Positions 1-6,440 of a DNA stretch of 8,521 nt are shown here, piece by piece (position 1 is the first letter of the stretch; the number at the start of each line of letters is the position of its first letter). A program made the translations under genes and the position numbers. Below the pieces are notes generated by a model. It ran no database searches. It had not been told where the DNA came from and was given only the letters and a program-made list of their open reading frames with translations. This stretch comes from an uncultured Pirellula sp. (GTDB lineage Bacteria; Planctomycetota; Planctomycetia; Pirellulales; Pirellulaceae): the NCBI GenBank assembly GCA_903837255.1, contig CAILTZ010000314.1, forward strand, positions 1 through 8,521, in the 5' to 3' direction.

Positions 1-232
1 GATCTCCGACTCGCAGGAGTATCCTTGGCAGTTCGAGTCCCACATCGAGTTTCCGATCCAGGGGCCGGGTTTGAAGCGGTTTACCGCAACGAGTCCGAGC
101 AAGCCTCTGTCGAGTCCTTCGGATAAACAGCCTGGGGAAAAATTACAGGCGGAAGAGGGGACGGCAAAAATATTGGGGGCAGAAAAATTGAAGGCAGAAG
201 AGGGGATTGAAAAGCCGGGGGCTGAGCAATGA
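1..232 (+). CDS. C-terminal end of an upstream pilus/secretion assembly protein (partial, possibly PilN-like)
   Basis: The reading frame is open from base 2 to the TGA at 230-232, giving 76 residues without a start, so this is the 3' end of a gene that begins outside the window. The first part (YPWQFESHIEFPI) has alternating hydrophobic residues like a terminal beta strand. The rest is a polar Ser/Pro/Lys/Glu tail of low complexity, probably disordered. The tail ends in two in-frame copies of a 15-residue unit (EKLQAEEG... and EKLKAEEG...). The stop overlaps the ATG of the next gene (ATGA), so the two are very likely cotranscribed and translationally coupled. Because the next gene is PilO/PilP-like and the usual order is pilM-N-O-P, a PilN- or GspL-like identity is plausible. 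That rests on position and one strand only, and the product cannot be named from what is visible. Confidence 0.75.
   Translation, partial: ISDSQEYPWQFESHIEFPIQGPGLKRFTATSPSKPLSSPSDKQPGEKLQAEEGTAKILGAEKLKAEEGIEKPGAEQ
137..226 (+). repeat. Tandem 45-bp in-frame repeat, two copies
   Basis: Units 137-181 and 182-226 each encode 15 residues (EKLQAEEGTAKILGA and EKLKAEEGIEKPGAE). The first 25 bases of the two units differ at only three positions, while the remainder has diverged more. It looks like a slippage or unequal-crossover duplication in the disordered tail of the upstream protein. Confidence 0.7.
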
Positions 233-1161
233 CAACGACGACCAAATGGCTTTTGGTCGCTTGTGCGACCGTGTTTGGAATCTATGGGCTCGATCGAGTG
301 TATCAAGGTTGGGTCGAGCAACCTAGGCAGCAGATGGAGACCGAGGTCGATCGGTTGACCCAGGAGATCGACGAGAGCAAGCGGTTGCAGTTTGCGTCGC
401 AGAAGGCTGGCAAGCGGCTTGATGAGTATTCCAATCGAGCGTTGCCTTCGGATCCGACGCTTGCTAGGTCGTTGTATCAAGAGTGGCTATTGGAATTGGT
501 GTCCAAGCATCAACTGACCTCTGCATCGGTTGATGCGTCGCAGCCAGCACCGATCGAGATCAAGTCACGCGCGAAGCGAGGCAAGCGAGACCGAGTCGGG
601 TACCGTATTGACTATTCGCTCAGGGGTCAAACGACATTGGCTAAGCTTGGAGCGTTTTTGGACGCGTTTCGGCGAGCGAGTCATTTGCAGAAAATTCGGT
701 CGGTGAGTTTGAATCCGATTGGAAATGATGGCCGTTTGGATGTGAACTTGAGCATCCAGGTGCTGTGTCTGGACAAGGCGGTTCATTCCAAGGAGCTTAG
801 CGATTGGGAGCTGACGTCTGAGGCGGTTACCGCCTTGGTTCCGCCGACGAGCTTGGTGCAGCGAAACCCGTTTGCCAAGGGGTTTGCAAGAGCTTTGCAG
901 GATTTAGAGCTCAAGGCCATTACCGTCAATCGCGAGGGAATCACACAAGCTTGGTTTGCCATGGATACACGCGGGACGATAAAAAAGGTTCCAGCCGGGG
1001 AGAGCATTCCGAGCAATTTGCATGATGTCTTTGTCGTGCAGATTGAGTCGGATCGAGTGCTGGTGCGCTTGGCTGAAACAGAGCATTGGATACGTTTGGG
1101 GCAATCTGTGGGTCAGGTGGTTTCGCCGCAGGCTCGGCAGGAACAGCAATCGGTCGATTAG
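229..1161 (+). CDS. PilO/GspM-like and PilP/GspC-like fusion protein (type IV pilus / type II secretion inner-membrane alignment)
   Basis: 310 residues. Residues 7-20 form one N-terminal membrane segment after a short cytoplasmic start. Residues about 34-68 are a charged coiled coil, and about 78-181 a ferredoxin-like PilO/GspM-type core (SLYQEWLLELV..., then YRIDYSLRG..., LGAFLDAFRRA and LDVNLSIQVLCL). After a short linker, residues 211-295 read like the PilP/GspC HR domain: QRNPF, LELKAITV, TQAWFAMDTRG, VPAGESI, VFVVQIESDRVLVRL. In known systems PilO and PilP are separate proteins that form a periplasmic complex between the PilM/N platform and the PilQ secretin; here one chain carries both. 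The ATG at 229 overlaps the preceding stop. The assignment is by motif and architecture, since both families are poorly conserved in sequence; a PilO-like protein with an unrelated beta domain is the alternative. Confidence 0.72.
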   Translation: MTTTTKWLLVACATVFGIYGLDRVYQGWVEQPRQQMETEVDRLTQEIDESKRLQFASQKAGKRLDEYSNRALPSDPTLARSLYQEWLLELVSKHQLTSASVDASQPAPIEIKSRAKRGKRDRVGYRIDYSLRGQTTLAKLGAFLDAFRRASHLQKIRSVSLNPIGNDGRLDVNLSIQVLCLDKAVHSKELSDWELTSEAVTALVPPTSLVQRNPFAKGFARALQDLELKAITVNREGITQAWFAMDTRGTIKKVPAGESIPSNLHDVFVVQIESDRVLVRLAETEHWIRLGQSVGQVVSPQARQEQQSVD

Positions 1162-1166
1162 AGGAG
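1162..1166 (+). promoter_or_regulatory. Strong ribosome binding site (AGGAG) of the BON protein gene
   Basis: AGGAG lies 7 nt before the ATG at 1174 and directly after the stop codon of the PilO/PilP-like gene. It fixes the start of the next gene and supports independent, efficient re-initiation within one transcript. Confidence 0.7.
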
Positions 1167-1173
1167 CGGTATC

Positions 1174-1920
1174 ATGAAGATTAAAAAAATTGCATTGGTA
1201 CTATTTTTTGGCGCAGTCGGCATTTCCTGTCCATTGAAACATTCGCAGGCTCAATTGATCGGAAATCGCACGGTAGGGGCTGCATCTGGTGGGATCCAAC
1301 AGACCACCCCAGGTGGGCTGCTTGGGAATAGCCCATCGAGTTTTCGCACGCCGACGGGAGCCGGCACGGGCTTGCCTCCGACCGGGGGCACGGGCGCTCC
1401 GCAGCAGAATCCAAGTGCGAATCAGAATCCTGGTGGTACCAACAATCCTGGTGGGCTTGCCAGAAGGGAGAGTCGGTTCATAAGAGGGAATCGACAGCGT
1501 GGGGATTTTGTCGGGGCGAATCGAACGGATCTCAGGGGATTTGTCGGTGCGACGCAAGCCGTTGGGGTGGGCAATGGTTCGATCGCCACAAACAATATTC
1601 AGATTGAGACAGGTTCACCGAGGATCAATCGGCCCCTGCCGCCGTTGAGCAAGTCCGGGATGTACTATCCGAAATTGGATTTGAATTCCATCGCACAGGA
1701 CGAGGTAGAAGTTCTGGTTAGTCCGACTCAAGTCATCGAGATGCAGGAGCGAATTCGCCAACGCAGCAATCCAGGAGTTTCGGTTGTGTTTGAGGGAGGC
1801 TATGCGGTGCTCAGGGGCGAGGTTTCCAGCAATCGCGAGGCGGAGTTGATCGAAACGATGCTTGGATTCGAGCCGGGGGTCGATCGAGTCCGCAACGAGT
1901 TGGTCGTCAGGGGGCGGTAG
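1174..1920 (+). CDS. Secreted BON-domain protein with Gly/Pro/Asn-rich linker
   Basis: 248 residues. The start (MKIKKIALVLFFGAV) is a clear Sec signal peptide with probable cleavage after SQA at residue 26; a Cys at 19 (GISC) leaves a weak lipoprotein alternative. Residues about 30-95 are a low-complexity Gly/Pro/Thr/Asn stretch, likely a flexible spacer. Residues 110-128 carry two FVGA motifs (GDFVGAN, GFVGATQ). Residues about 175-246 form one BON domain: a helix (SPTQVIEMQERIRQRS), a strand (VSVVFEGGYAVLRGEV), a second helix (NREAELIETMLGFEPG) and the closing strand VDRVRNELVV. BON domains are found in periplasmic and outer-membrane proteins and may bind phospholipid or other envelope parts. 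The gene lies 12 nt after the PilO/PilP-like gene, so it probably serves the same machine. In the classical order a secretin gene would stand here, and this protein has no secretin domain. Confidence 0.85.
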   Translation: MKIKKIALVLFFGAVGISCPLKHSQAQLIGNRTVGAASGGIQQTTPGGLLGNSPSSFRTPTGAGTGLPPTGGTGAPQQNPSANQNPGGTNNPGGLARRESRFIRGNRQRGDFVGANRTDLRGFVGATQAVGVGNGSIATNNIQIETGSPRINRPLPPLSKSGMYYPKLDLNSIAQDEVEVLVSPTQVIEMQERIRQRSNPGVSVVFEGGYAVLRGEVSSNREAELIETMLGFEPGVDRVRNELVVRGR

Positions 1921-1922
1921 AA

Positions 1923-1947
1923 CCGGACCGCTGATTGACGCTGATGG
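1923..1947 (+). repeat. 25-bp direct repeat, copy 1
   Basis: Begins CCGGACCGCTGATTGACG and ends CTGATGG, just after the stop codon of the BON gene. It is identical over 25 bases to 2098-2122. A partial third copy (GGACCGCTGATGG) follows at 1946-1958, so the motif is itself built from a GCTGAT unit. Confidence 0.85.
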
Positions 1948-2097
1948 ACCGCTGATGGAAGAACCAAGCAGCCGTCTTGAACCACCGAGGCACAGAGATC
2001 ACGGAGGAAGCCCGTTCCTGGTAGTAGATCTTTTTAAAGATACTGGTTCTTTTCCCTTTGCGTCTTTGCGTGAGACTTGAGGATCCCGGGCAGCAAC

Positions 2098-2122
2098 CCG
2101 GACCGCTGATTGACGCTGATGG
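2098..2122 (+). repeat. 25-bp direct repeat, copy 2
   Basis: Exact copy of 1923-1947, 175 bp downstream. The two copies flank the 1948-2097 segment, which carries the other repeat-like strings. There is no coding sequence between them, so they are not the ends of an intact transposon. Confidence 0.85.
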
Positions 2123-2188
2123 CTCGGGTGGGGTATTGGTTGCCGTTGGGCGATTTCGTTTAACCCGTAGTCGGCGGAGAGGGTTGAG

Positions 2189-2944
2189 TTAGGTTTCGAA
2201 GTGGTTGTCGTCGTGGAAGTTTCGGTCGATTCCTAGTCGGTATTGGAACGAATCGAAGACATCGATGTAACGGTCTGAGCTACTGTGAACGTGCTCTGAT
2301 TCGGTGATGAATCGCATGCTATCGTCTGGGTAGATATCGTGCTTGATGAGGATCCGTTCATAGGTTTCCTGAGGGGATCCGTAGCAGATCAGCAATTTGT
2401 GTTCATCGAACTGGATCTCTTGCTTGCGCTTTGGGTTCACGACGGCGATTCCGGTGCAGCCATCGTTCATCAAGATGTCTTCGAATTCGTAGAGCAGGCT
2501 GGTCAGAACCGGAAGCTCGATGTGTTCTCGTATGCAATCTTGATGATCGCCAGTATCGCCATGGTGGCTGGTCTCTAGAACTACATTGACACAATCACCA
2601 AGACTGCCGACTAGATCGATGAAAAGGTCGAAGAGTCGTTCGCGGGAGGCTGCAGCGAGGATCACTGGAACGCGAGCAGCGGATTCTGGGTCGTTGTATT
2701 GGTCGTGTTTGAAACCTTGCCTAGGGACGATCTTCATATCGTACGAAGGTCGGATCGCATCGGTCAGTTCGAAGGTGCCAAATCGAGCCCTTTCCATATG
2801 CGATTCGAGTTCGTCTGGGGTTAAAGCTGCGAAGCTGGAGGTTGGGGTCGATCGCGATTCGCAAAAATTCTGCTTGCTTTGACCGGATCGAAAGCCTGGG
2901 AAACCCATGATTGATTTGTCGTTTACGAGGTTGGATGGTTTCAT
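2189..2944 (-). CDS. Conserved-type hypothetical protein, soluble, function unknown
   Basis: 251 residues from the ATG at 2944 (MKPSNLVND...). I do not recognise a named domain, although the protein resembles planctomycete hypothetical proteins I remember. It has no signal peptide or membrane segment, so it is probably cytosolic. The first 40 residues look variable. A compact core follows: LTPDELESHMERARFGTF (41-58), TDAIRPSYDMKIVPRQ (61-76), VPVILAAASRERLFDLFIDL (92-111), a strand VNVVLETSHH (119-128), LLYEFEDILMNDGCTGIAVVN (150-170), QFDEHKLLICYG (178-189) and FITESEHVHSSSD (212-224). The His/Asp/Glu-rich strand ends could be functional, but no catalytic motif is evident. Start choice is uncertain: the frame stays open to an ATG at 2983 and a TTG at 3028, and none of the three has a good ribosome binding site. 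It is convergent with the BON gene and divergent from the transglutaminase gene, so it is probably monocistronic. Confidence 0.75.
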   Translation of the reverse strand: MKPSNLVNDKSIMGFPGFRSGQSKQNFCESRSTPTSSFAALTPDELESHMERARFGTFELTDAIRPSYDMKIVPRQGFKHDQYNDPESAARVPVILAAASRERLFDLFIDLVGSLGDCVNVVLETSHHGDTGDHQDCIREHIELPVLTSLLYEFEDILMNDGCTGIAVVNPKRKQEIQFDEHKLLICYGSPQETYERILIKHDIYPDDSMRFITESEHVHSSSDRYIDVFDSFQYRLGIDRNFHDDNHFET

Positions 2945-3234
2945 TCGCCCGAGCAACTCTTTAATCGTTCTTGCCCGGACCATCCAAAAATAGGTCAGAC
3001 TAGCCTGAAACGATAGCAAACTCCGCAATTTCCCGATCTTTTCTGTTCGGTAAAATCGTTACAATCCGATCCGATCGACTTCAGCTCCTGGGCTTTGGTG
3101 TCACACGGTGGATTCTGGCATCGCTGCGATTCGATATCTTTCAGAGTGTTATCCAATCTCGGGATATCCATTCAGGGGTGTCCAATGATCGGGGGGTTGA
3201 AACCCCTGGCAAACGTTCTCAAAGGATGACGAGA
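2945..3234. promoter_or_regulatory. Divergent intergenic region, presumed promoters for both flanking transcripts
   Basis: About 290 bases separate the chosen starts of the divergent genes. On the plus strand, TACAAT at 3060-3065 could be a -10 box, but no good -35 lies 16-18 bp before it. Two near-identical strings, GATATC(T)TTCAG at 3133-3144 and GATATCCATTCAG at 3163-3175, lie 30 bp apart, a spacing that would allow a protein to bind both on one DNA face. No terminator, riboswitch or RNA gene was seen. The regulatory role follows from position only. Confidence 0.3.
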
Positions 3235-5013
3235 ATGAGCTTTAGTCGTCAAAAATTGGTCGGAATCATTGCTCTGATGGTTGCCGCCGCGAGTCAGACG
3301 GGTTGTGACTATCGCTGGAGCTCATCGGATCGAGAGCAAGTCCGAGAAATGCTCTTCAAGGAGATTGGGCTGCCGATTCGCGAGCAGCCTAACGAAGCAA
3401 AGGTTGTTCAAGGCGTCGTGGCGAATTCCGCCCCAGAGTCAGCCAATGCAAAGCTAGACCGAGGGGGAGCGAGCCAATCCGAGCCACAGTCCCAGAACGA
3501 TTGGGTTGATCCTAGTTTGTTACCGATCTTGCAATGGGAAATCATCTATCTAGGGAATCGCCCGGTTGGATACACACGACGGAGCATCGAGATAGCCACA
3601 CCCAGCCAGCTTAAAGATTTGAAAGTTCCCGCACCCATCGCAACCACAACCTTGCTGTGCATCGAGGCAGAGAGTCGGATTCGGATCACACGCAAGACCA
3701 GCGATCCAGTTGATCAGATCGTATCGCTCAGAACCCTCGAGAAGCCAGACGGTGAGTTGGTCGCAATCGTTGGGAGCATCGATACTGGAATATCCAAACG
3801 CCACTTTCAGGGGTTGGTCAAAGACGGATCGCTGGGCATGGAAACCACGCAAGATAAGGTCGTTTCGAATATCAGCGTTCCATGGGAGCCAAATTACCGA
3901 GGCCCCTTTGCGATCGAACAATCGTTACGCAAAGCCCCCATGAAGCTCAAGGAGGTGCGAACCGTTCGGTACCTCGATCCGTTTCAGATGGTGATCACCG
4001 AAAGCCGGCTCGAAGCGTTATCCGATGGAGACACCGTCGGCTTGGACGGCAGCATATCGAGTCGACTGGAAATCGAGAATCGATCGATCACCCAGGGCCG
4101 AAGCGCGACATCGCTACTGTGGACCGATTCCATGGGAGTGGTTCGCAAGTCCTATACGCCTGGCATCGATCGTCAAACGTTCGACTGCGATCCAGTGACG
4201 GCACGCTACGTGATCTCGAAGGAAGAGTTTGACGCGACGATTTTAAAGGACTTGCCATTGCTAGGATCGTTTGCGAATTTACCAGATACGGGGTTAGCAA
4301 GTTTCCGCGTCACTTCGGACCTGCTCAGCAAGGATGAGACGATCAGCAGCAGAACCAATCAAACCGCTGAGCGAATCAACGAACGGACATGGGACATACA
4401 AGTCCGAAGGATCGACGCATTGGAGGAAGCTAGCTCCGAGGAATCTCCCGAACAGGACACGCTGGCCTCGGCCGGGATGATCGATTGGAAGGATCCTGCG
4501 GTACAGCGCTGGATCAATTTGCAAACTGGTTCGGGACCAAAGCCGGAAGAGCATGGGAGTGAGCGTTCCGACAGGGAGCTCAGCGAAAAACGTCGTAGCC
4601 GTGCCAATACCGCACGAGCTTGGATCGCCAAAGCGGTATCGCGTACTGGGCTCGATCGCAACATTCAAACTCCGGCGAGCACACTCCGAGAGCGGAGGGG
4701 AGACTGCATCGATCAAGCGATACTCTTGACCGCGACCCTTCGAAGTCTAGCGATACCCGCGCGGGTCGCGATCGGCTTTCGCGCTGAGCCATCGAGCGTT
4801 CGCCCGACCATTCGACTCCATCTGTGGGTGGAATACCACGATTCTACGAAATGGATTCCGATCGATTCGACCATCGATGAGGATACAGTTCCGACCGATC
4901 GGATTAAGATTACAGAGTCGACGCTCCCATCGATCAATGCCTACGAGCCGATTCTAAGCGCGATCCGATTGATTCCAGACATCGAAGTAACAGCCAGGAC
5001 CAGGAAACCTTGA
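3235..5013 (+). CDS. Transglutaminase-like (papain-fold) lipoprotein
   Basis: 592 residues from the ATG at 3235, chosen because AAAGGA lies 8 nt upstream and because the protein then starts with a proper lipoprotein signal: SFSRQK, a hydrophobic run LVGIIALMVAAAS, then QTGC with Cys24 as the acylation site. GTG 3178 and ATG 3226 are in-frame alternatives that would only add a polar leader. Residues about 25-110 are a Ser/Glu/Gln-rich linker. A long, unrecognised, beta-rich region follows to about 450, containing WEIIYLGNRPVGYTRR. The C-terminal transglutaminase core has all three expected catalytic residues: Cys491 (RRGDCIDQA), His529 (RLHLWVEY) and Asp544 (WIPIDST). The family includes proteases and cross-linking enzymes that act on peptides or isopeptide bonds; the substrate here is unknown. 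It probably sits on the periplasmic face of a membrane. The stop overlaps the next start by 4 nt (TTGA), which indicates an operon with the glycosyltransferase. Confidence 0.85.
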   Translation: MSFSRQKLVGIIALMVAAASQTGCDYRWSSSDREQVREMLFKEIGLPIREQPNEAKVVQGVVANSAPESANAKLDRGGASQSEPQSQNDWVDPSLLPILQWEIIYLGNRPVGYTRRSIEIATPSQLKDLKVPAPIATTTLLCIEAESRIRITRKTSDPVDQIVSLRTLEKPDGELVAIVGSIDTGISKRHFQGLVKDGSLGMETTQDKVVSNISVPWEPNYRGPFAIEQSLRKAPMKLKEVRTVRYLDPFQMVITESRLEALSDGDTVGLDGSISSRLEIENRSITQGRSATSLLWTDSMGVVRKSYTPGIDRQTFDCDPVTARYVISKEEFDATILKDLPLLGSFANLPDTGLASFRVTSDLLSKDETISSRTNQTAERINERTWDIQVRRIDALEEASSEESPEQDTLASAGMIDWKDPAVQRWINLQTGSGPKPEEHGSERSDRELSEKRRSRANTARAWIAKAVSRTGLDRNIQTPASTLRERRGDCIDQAILLTATLRSLAIPARVAIGFRAEPSSVRPTIRLHLWVEYHDSTKWIPIDSTIDEDTVPTDRIKITESTLPSINAYEPILSAIRLIPDIEVTARTRKP

Positions 5014-6440
5014 GCGTCGTCAAGAGCGACAAAAAAGCAGATTCGGCAGATCGACTCAGTGCCCGACGCTGGACGATCGGCATCGTTTTGTTTGCCGTAG
5101 CGTTGCGAGTAGCTGCAGCTGTCGTATGGCAATATCAATGCAGCGCTGCCGGTTCGAGCTTGCGTTTCGGTGACAGCCATTCCTACTGGACGATTGCCAG
5201 GAATCTGGTCGTCGACGGACAGTATCAGTACGGGAGCGATCAATCAAGAATTTTTAGGGCTCCGGTCTATCCGCTTTTTTTGGCCCCTTTCGCCTGGAGC
5301 GAAAGTTTCATTGGAGACGAACCTGCTCGAGTTCCTTTTGTGTTGGCCGCGAGGCTCGTTGGATGCCTTTTGGGTGGTTTGGTCGTATGGATCCTGATGC
5401 GTTGGACAACCGCGTTGGCAGGACCGGTGGCCGGGCGGTTTGCAGGGGTCTTGGCCGCCACCTACAGCGGTGCGGTAGGTATGAGCATTTTTGTATTGAG
5501 TGAGGCGGTCGCCACCCCTTTGATCGTCCTGAGTTGTTGGATGTTATGGCGATCGACGCACCGCTTGCAGGGGGACGACAAGTTCCATCGCTATGTTTGG
5601 ACAGCAGGTTCGGCCGTTGCGTTTGGATTGGCTTGTTTAGCCCGTCCGAGTTGGGGTTTATGGCCGGCGGTCGCCTTCCCATTTTTCGCAGTTGCTAGCA
5701 AATTAAAAAGCGAAGAATTTTTCAGAAAGTGGTTTGGCCAAGGGCTCCTGTTTTTTGGGGTATTGAGTTCGATCATGTTCCCCTGGTGGGTTCGCAACTA
5801 CGTTGTTACGGGAAGGTTTGTACCGACGACCTTGCAGGTTGGCGCGAGTTTGTATGACGGCTGGCATCTTGGAGCGAGCGGTTCGAGCGATGAAAACATG
5901 GATTTTTCCATGCAAACCATGGCAAGGATCGTCCAGGAGGAATCTGTGCTAGCAAATCCAGAAGCGATACGCGAGTCGACTTTGGAGTGGCGGATCGATC
6001 GACGACTTCGCGACGAGGCATGGGGTTGGGCGCGAGAAAATCCATCTGACGCTCTGAAGCTTGGATTGGTAAAGTTTTGGAAGACATGGTCGCCTGTACC
6101 GACGGCGCGCGAGCTATCGAATCCCCTGATCAAGTGGTGGGAGGCTGTGAGCTACTTGTTCATTTTGAGCATGAGCGTGTTGGGGTTAAGGAGTTTGCGA
6201 TACGATCGCAAGCGATGGATCGATGCAAGCTATATGGTGTTGCCTTGTGTTTACTTGGCGATGCTTCATATGGTGTTTGTCGGTTCGGTGCGGTACAGGC
6301 AACCGGGTGTTTTGATTCTATGCGGCTTGGCCGGGATCGGCGTACAAGCTGTGTGGACCAAGTGGTTTGTAGCCTTCAGGATGAAGCAGGATTGGAATCG
6401 GACGGATGCCGTTGGAGACAGAGTCGAAACAGAACAGTAG
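5010..6440 (+). CDS. GT-C fold membrane glycosyltransferase (family 39 / ArnT-like)
   Basis: 476 residues starting at TTG 5010, inside the stop of the previous gene (TTGA) with AGGAAA just upstream. Such enzymes take a sugar from a polyprenyl-phosphate donor on the periplasmic face of the inner membrane and place it on a lipid or protein. The first membrane segment (22-40) is followed by a loop with GD55SHSYW, whose Asp is the likely catalytic residue. Then come the family-typical RAPVYPLFLAPF (83-94), several hydrophobic segments (about 110-130, 143-180, 198-230, 243-260), ARPS (211-214), PWWVRNYVVTGRFVP (258-272), a periplasmic loop with NPSDALKLGLVKFWKTW (344-360), two late membrane segments (380-394, 405-426) and VRYRQPGV (427-434). 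The C-terminus is hydrophilic. Length suits a minimal RgtA/ArnT-like enzyme. Donor and acceptor cannot be read from the sequence. The gene overlaps the next one by 35 nt. Confidence 0.85.
   Translation: MSVVKSDKKADSADRLSARRWTIGIVLFAVALRVAAAVVWQYQCSAAGSSLRFGDSHSYWTIARNLVVDGQYQYGSDQSRIFRAPVYPLFLAPFAWSESFIGDEPARVPFVLAARLVGCLLGGLVVWILMRWTTALAGPVAGRFAGVLAATYSGAVGMSIFVLSEAVATPLIVLSCWMLWRSTHRLQGDDKFHRYVWTAGSAVAFGLACLARPSWGLWPAVAFPFFAVASKLKSEEFFRKWFGQGLLFFGVLSSIMFPWWVRNYVVTGRFVPTTLQVGASLYDGWHLGASGSSDENMDFSMQTMARIVQEESVLANPEAIRESTLEWRIDRRLRDEAWGWARENPSDALKLGLVKFWKTWSPVPTARELSNPLIKWWEAVSYLFILSMSVLGLRSLRYDRKRWIDASYMVLPCVYLAMLHMVFVGSVRYRQPGVLILCGLAGIGVQAVWTKWFVAFRMKQDWNRTDAVGDRVETEQ

Larger units (their letters stand above)
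1921..2188. repeat. Convergent intergenic region built of repeat-like sequence
   Basis: No credible gene is present between the BON gene and the minus-strand gene that converges on it. The stretch holds, in order: CCGCTGATTGACGCTGATGG and a short partial copy of it (1925-1958); ACCACCGAGGCACAGAGATC and flanking bases (1981-2007); an imperfect palindrome ATCTTT-TT-AAAGAT (2028-2041); a tandem TTTGCGTC/TTTGCGTG (2057-2072); a small GC hairpin (2086-2101); and a second exact copy of the first motif (2098-2122). From memory, similar strings (accgaggcacagag, tttgcgtctttgcgtgag, ctgattgacgctgatgg) recur between genes in planctomycetes and several other phyla, but this could not be searched here. 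Confidence 0.55.

Noticed and set aside
1201..1557. Minus-strand open frame of 118 codons opposite the BON gene
   Set aside because: It lies over the Gly/Pro-rich linker, whose GC-rich codons lack stops on the other strand. The product has no recognisable domain and is rich in Arg, Ser and Pro, as expected of a shadow frame.
1862..2080. Small plus-strand frame of 72 codons running from the end of the BON gene into the intergenic repeats
   Set aside because: It starts inside the BON domain in another frame, has no ribosome binding site and its second half is repeat sequence.
2086..2101. Hairpin CCGGG-CAGCAA-CCCGG as a transcription terminator after the BON gene
   Set aside because: The stem is only 5 bp and no T run follows on either strand; it also overlaps the second copy of the direct repeat, which explains the sequence better.
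1923..2122. Direct repeats as target-site duplications or CRISPR repeats
   Set aside because: Only two full copies, 25 bp is too long for a target-site duplication, there is no transposase or inverted termini, and no regular spacers or cas genes are present.
2162..2185. AACCC...GGGTT inverted repeat near the end of the minus-strand gene as a terminator
   Set aside because: Five base pairs with a 14-nt loop and no T tract; likely chance.
3060..3065. TACAAT as a sigma-70-type -10 box
   Set aside because: No acceptable -35 element at the proper distance, and planctomycete promoters are poorly defined; kept only as a remark on the intergenic region.
4294..4716. Minus-strand open frame of 140 codons inside the transglutaminase gene
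   Set aside because: It is opposite a well supported coding region, has an Arg/Ser-rich composition and shows no motif.
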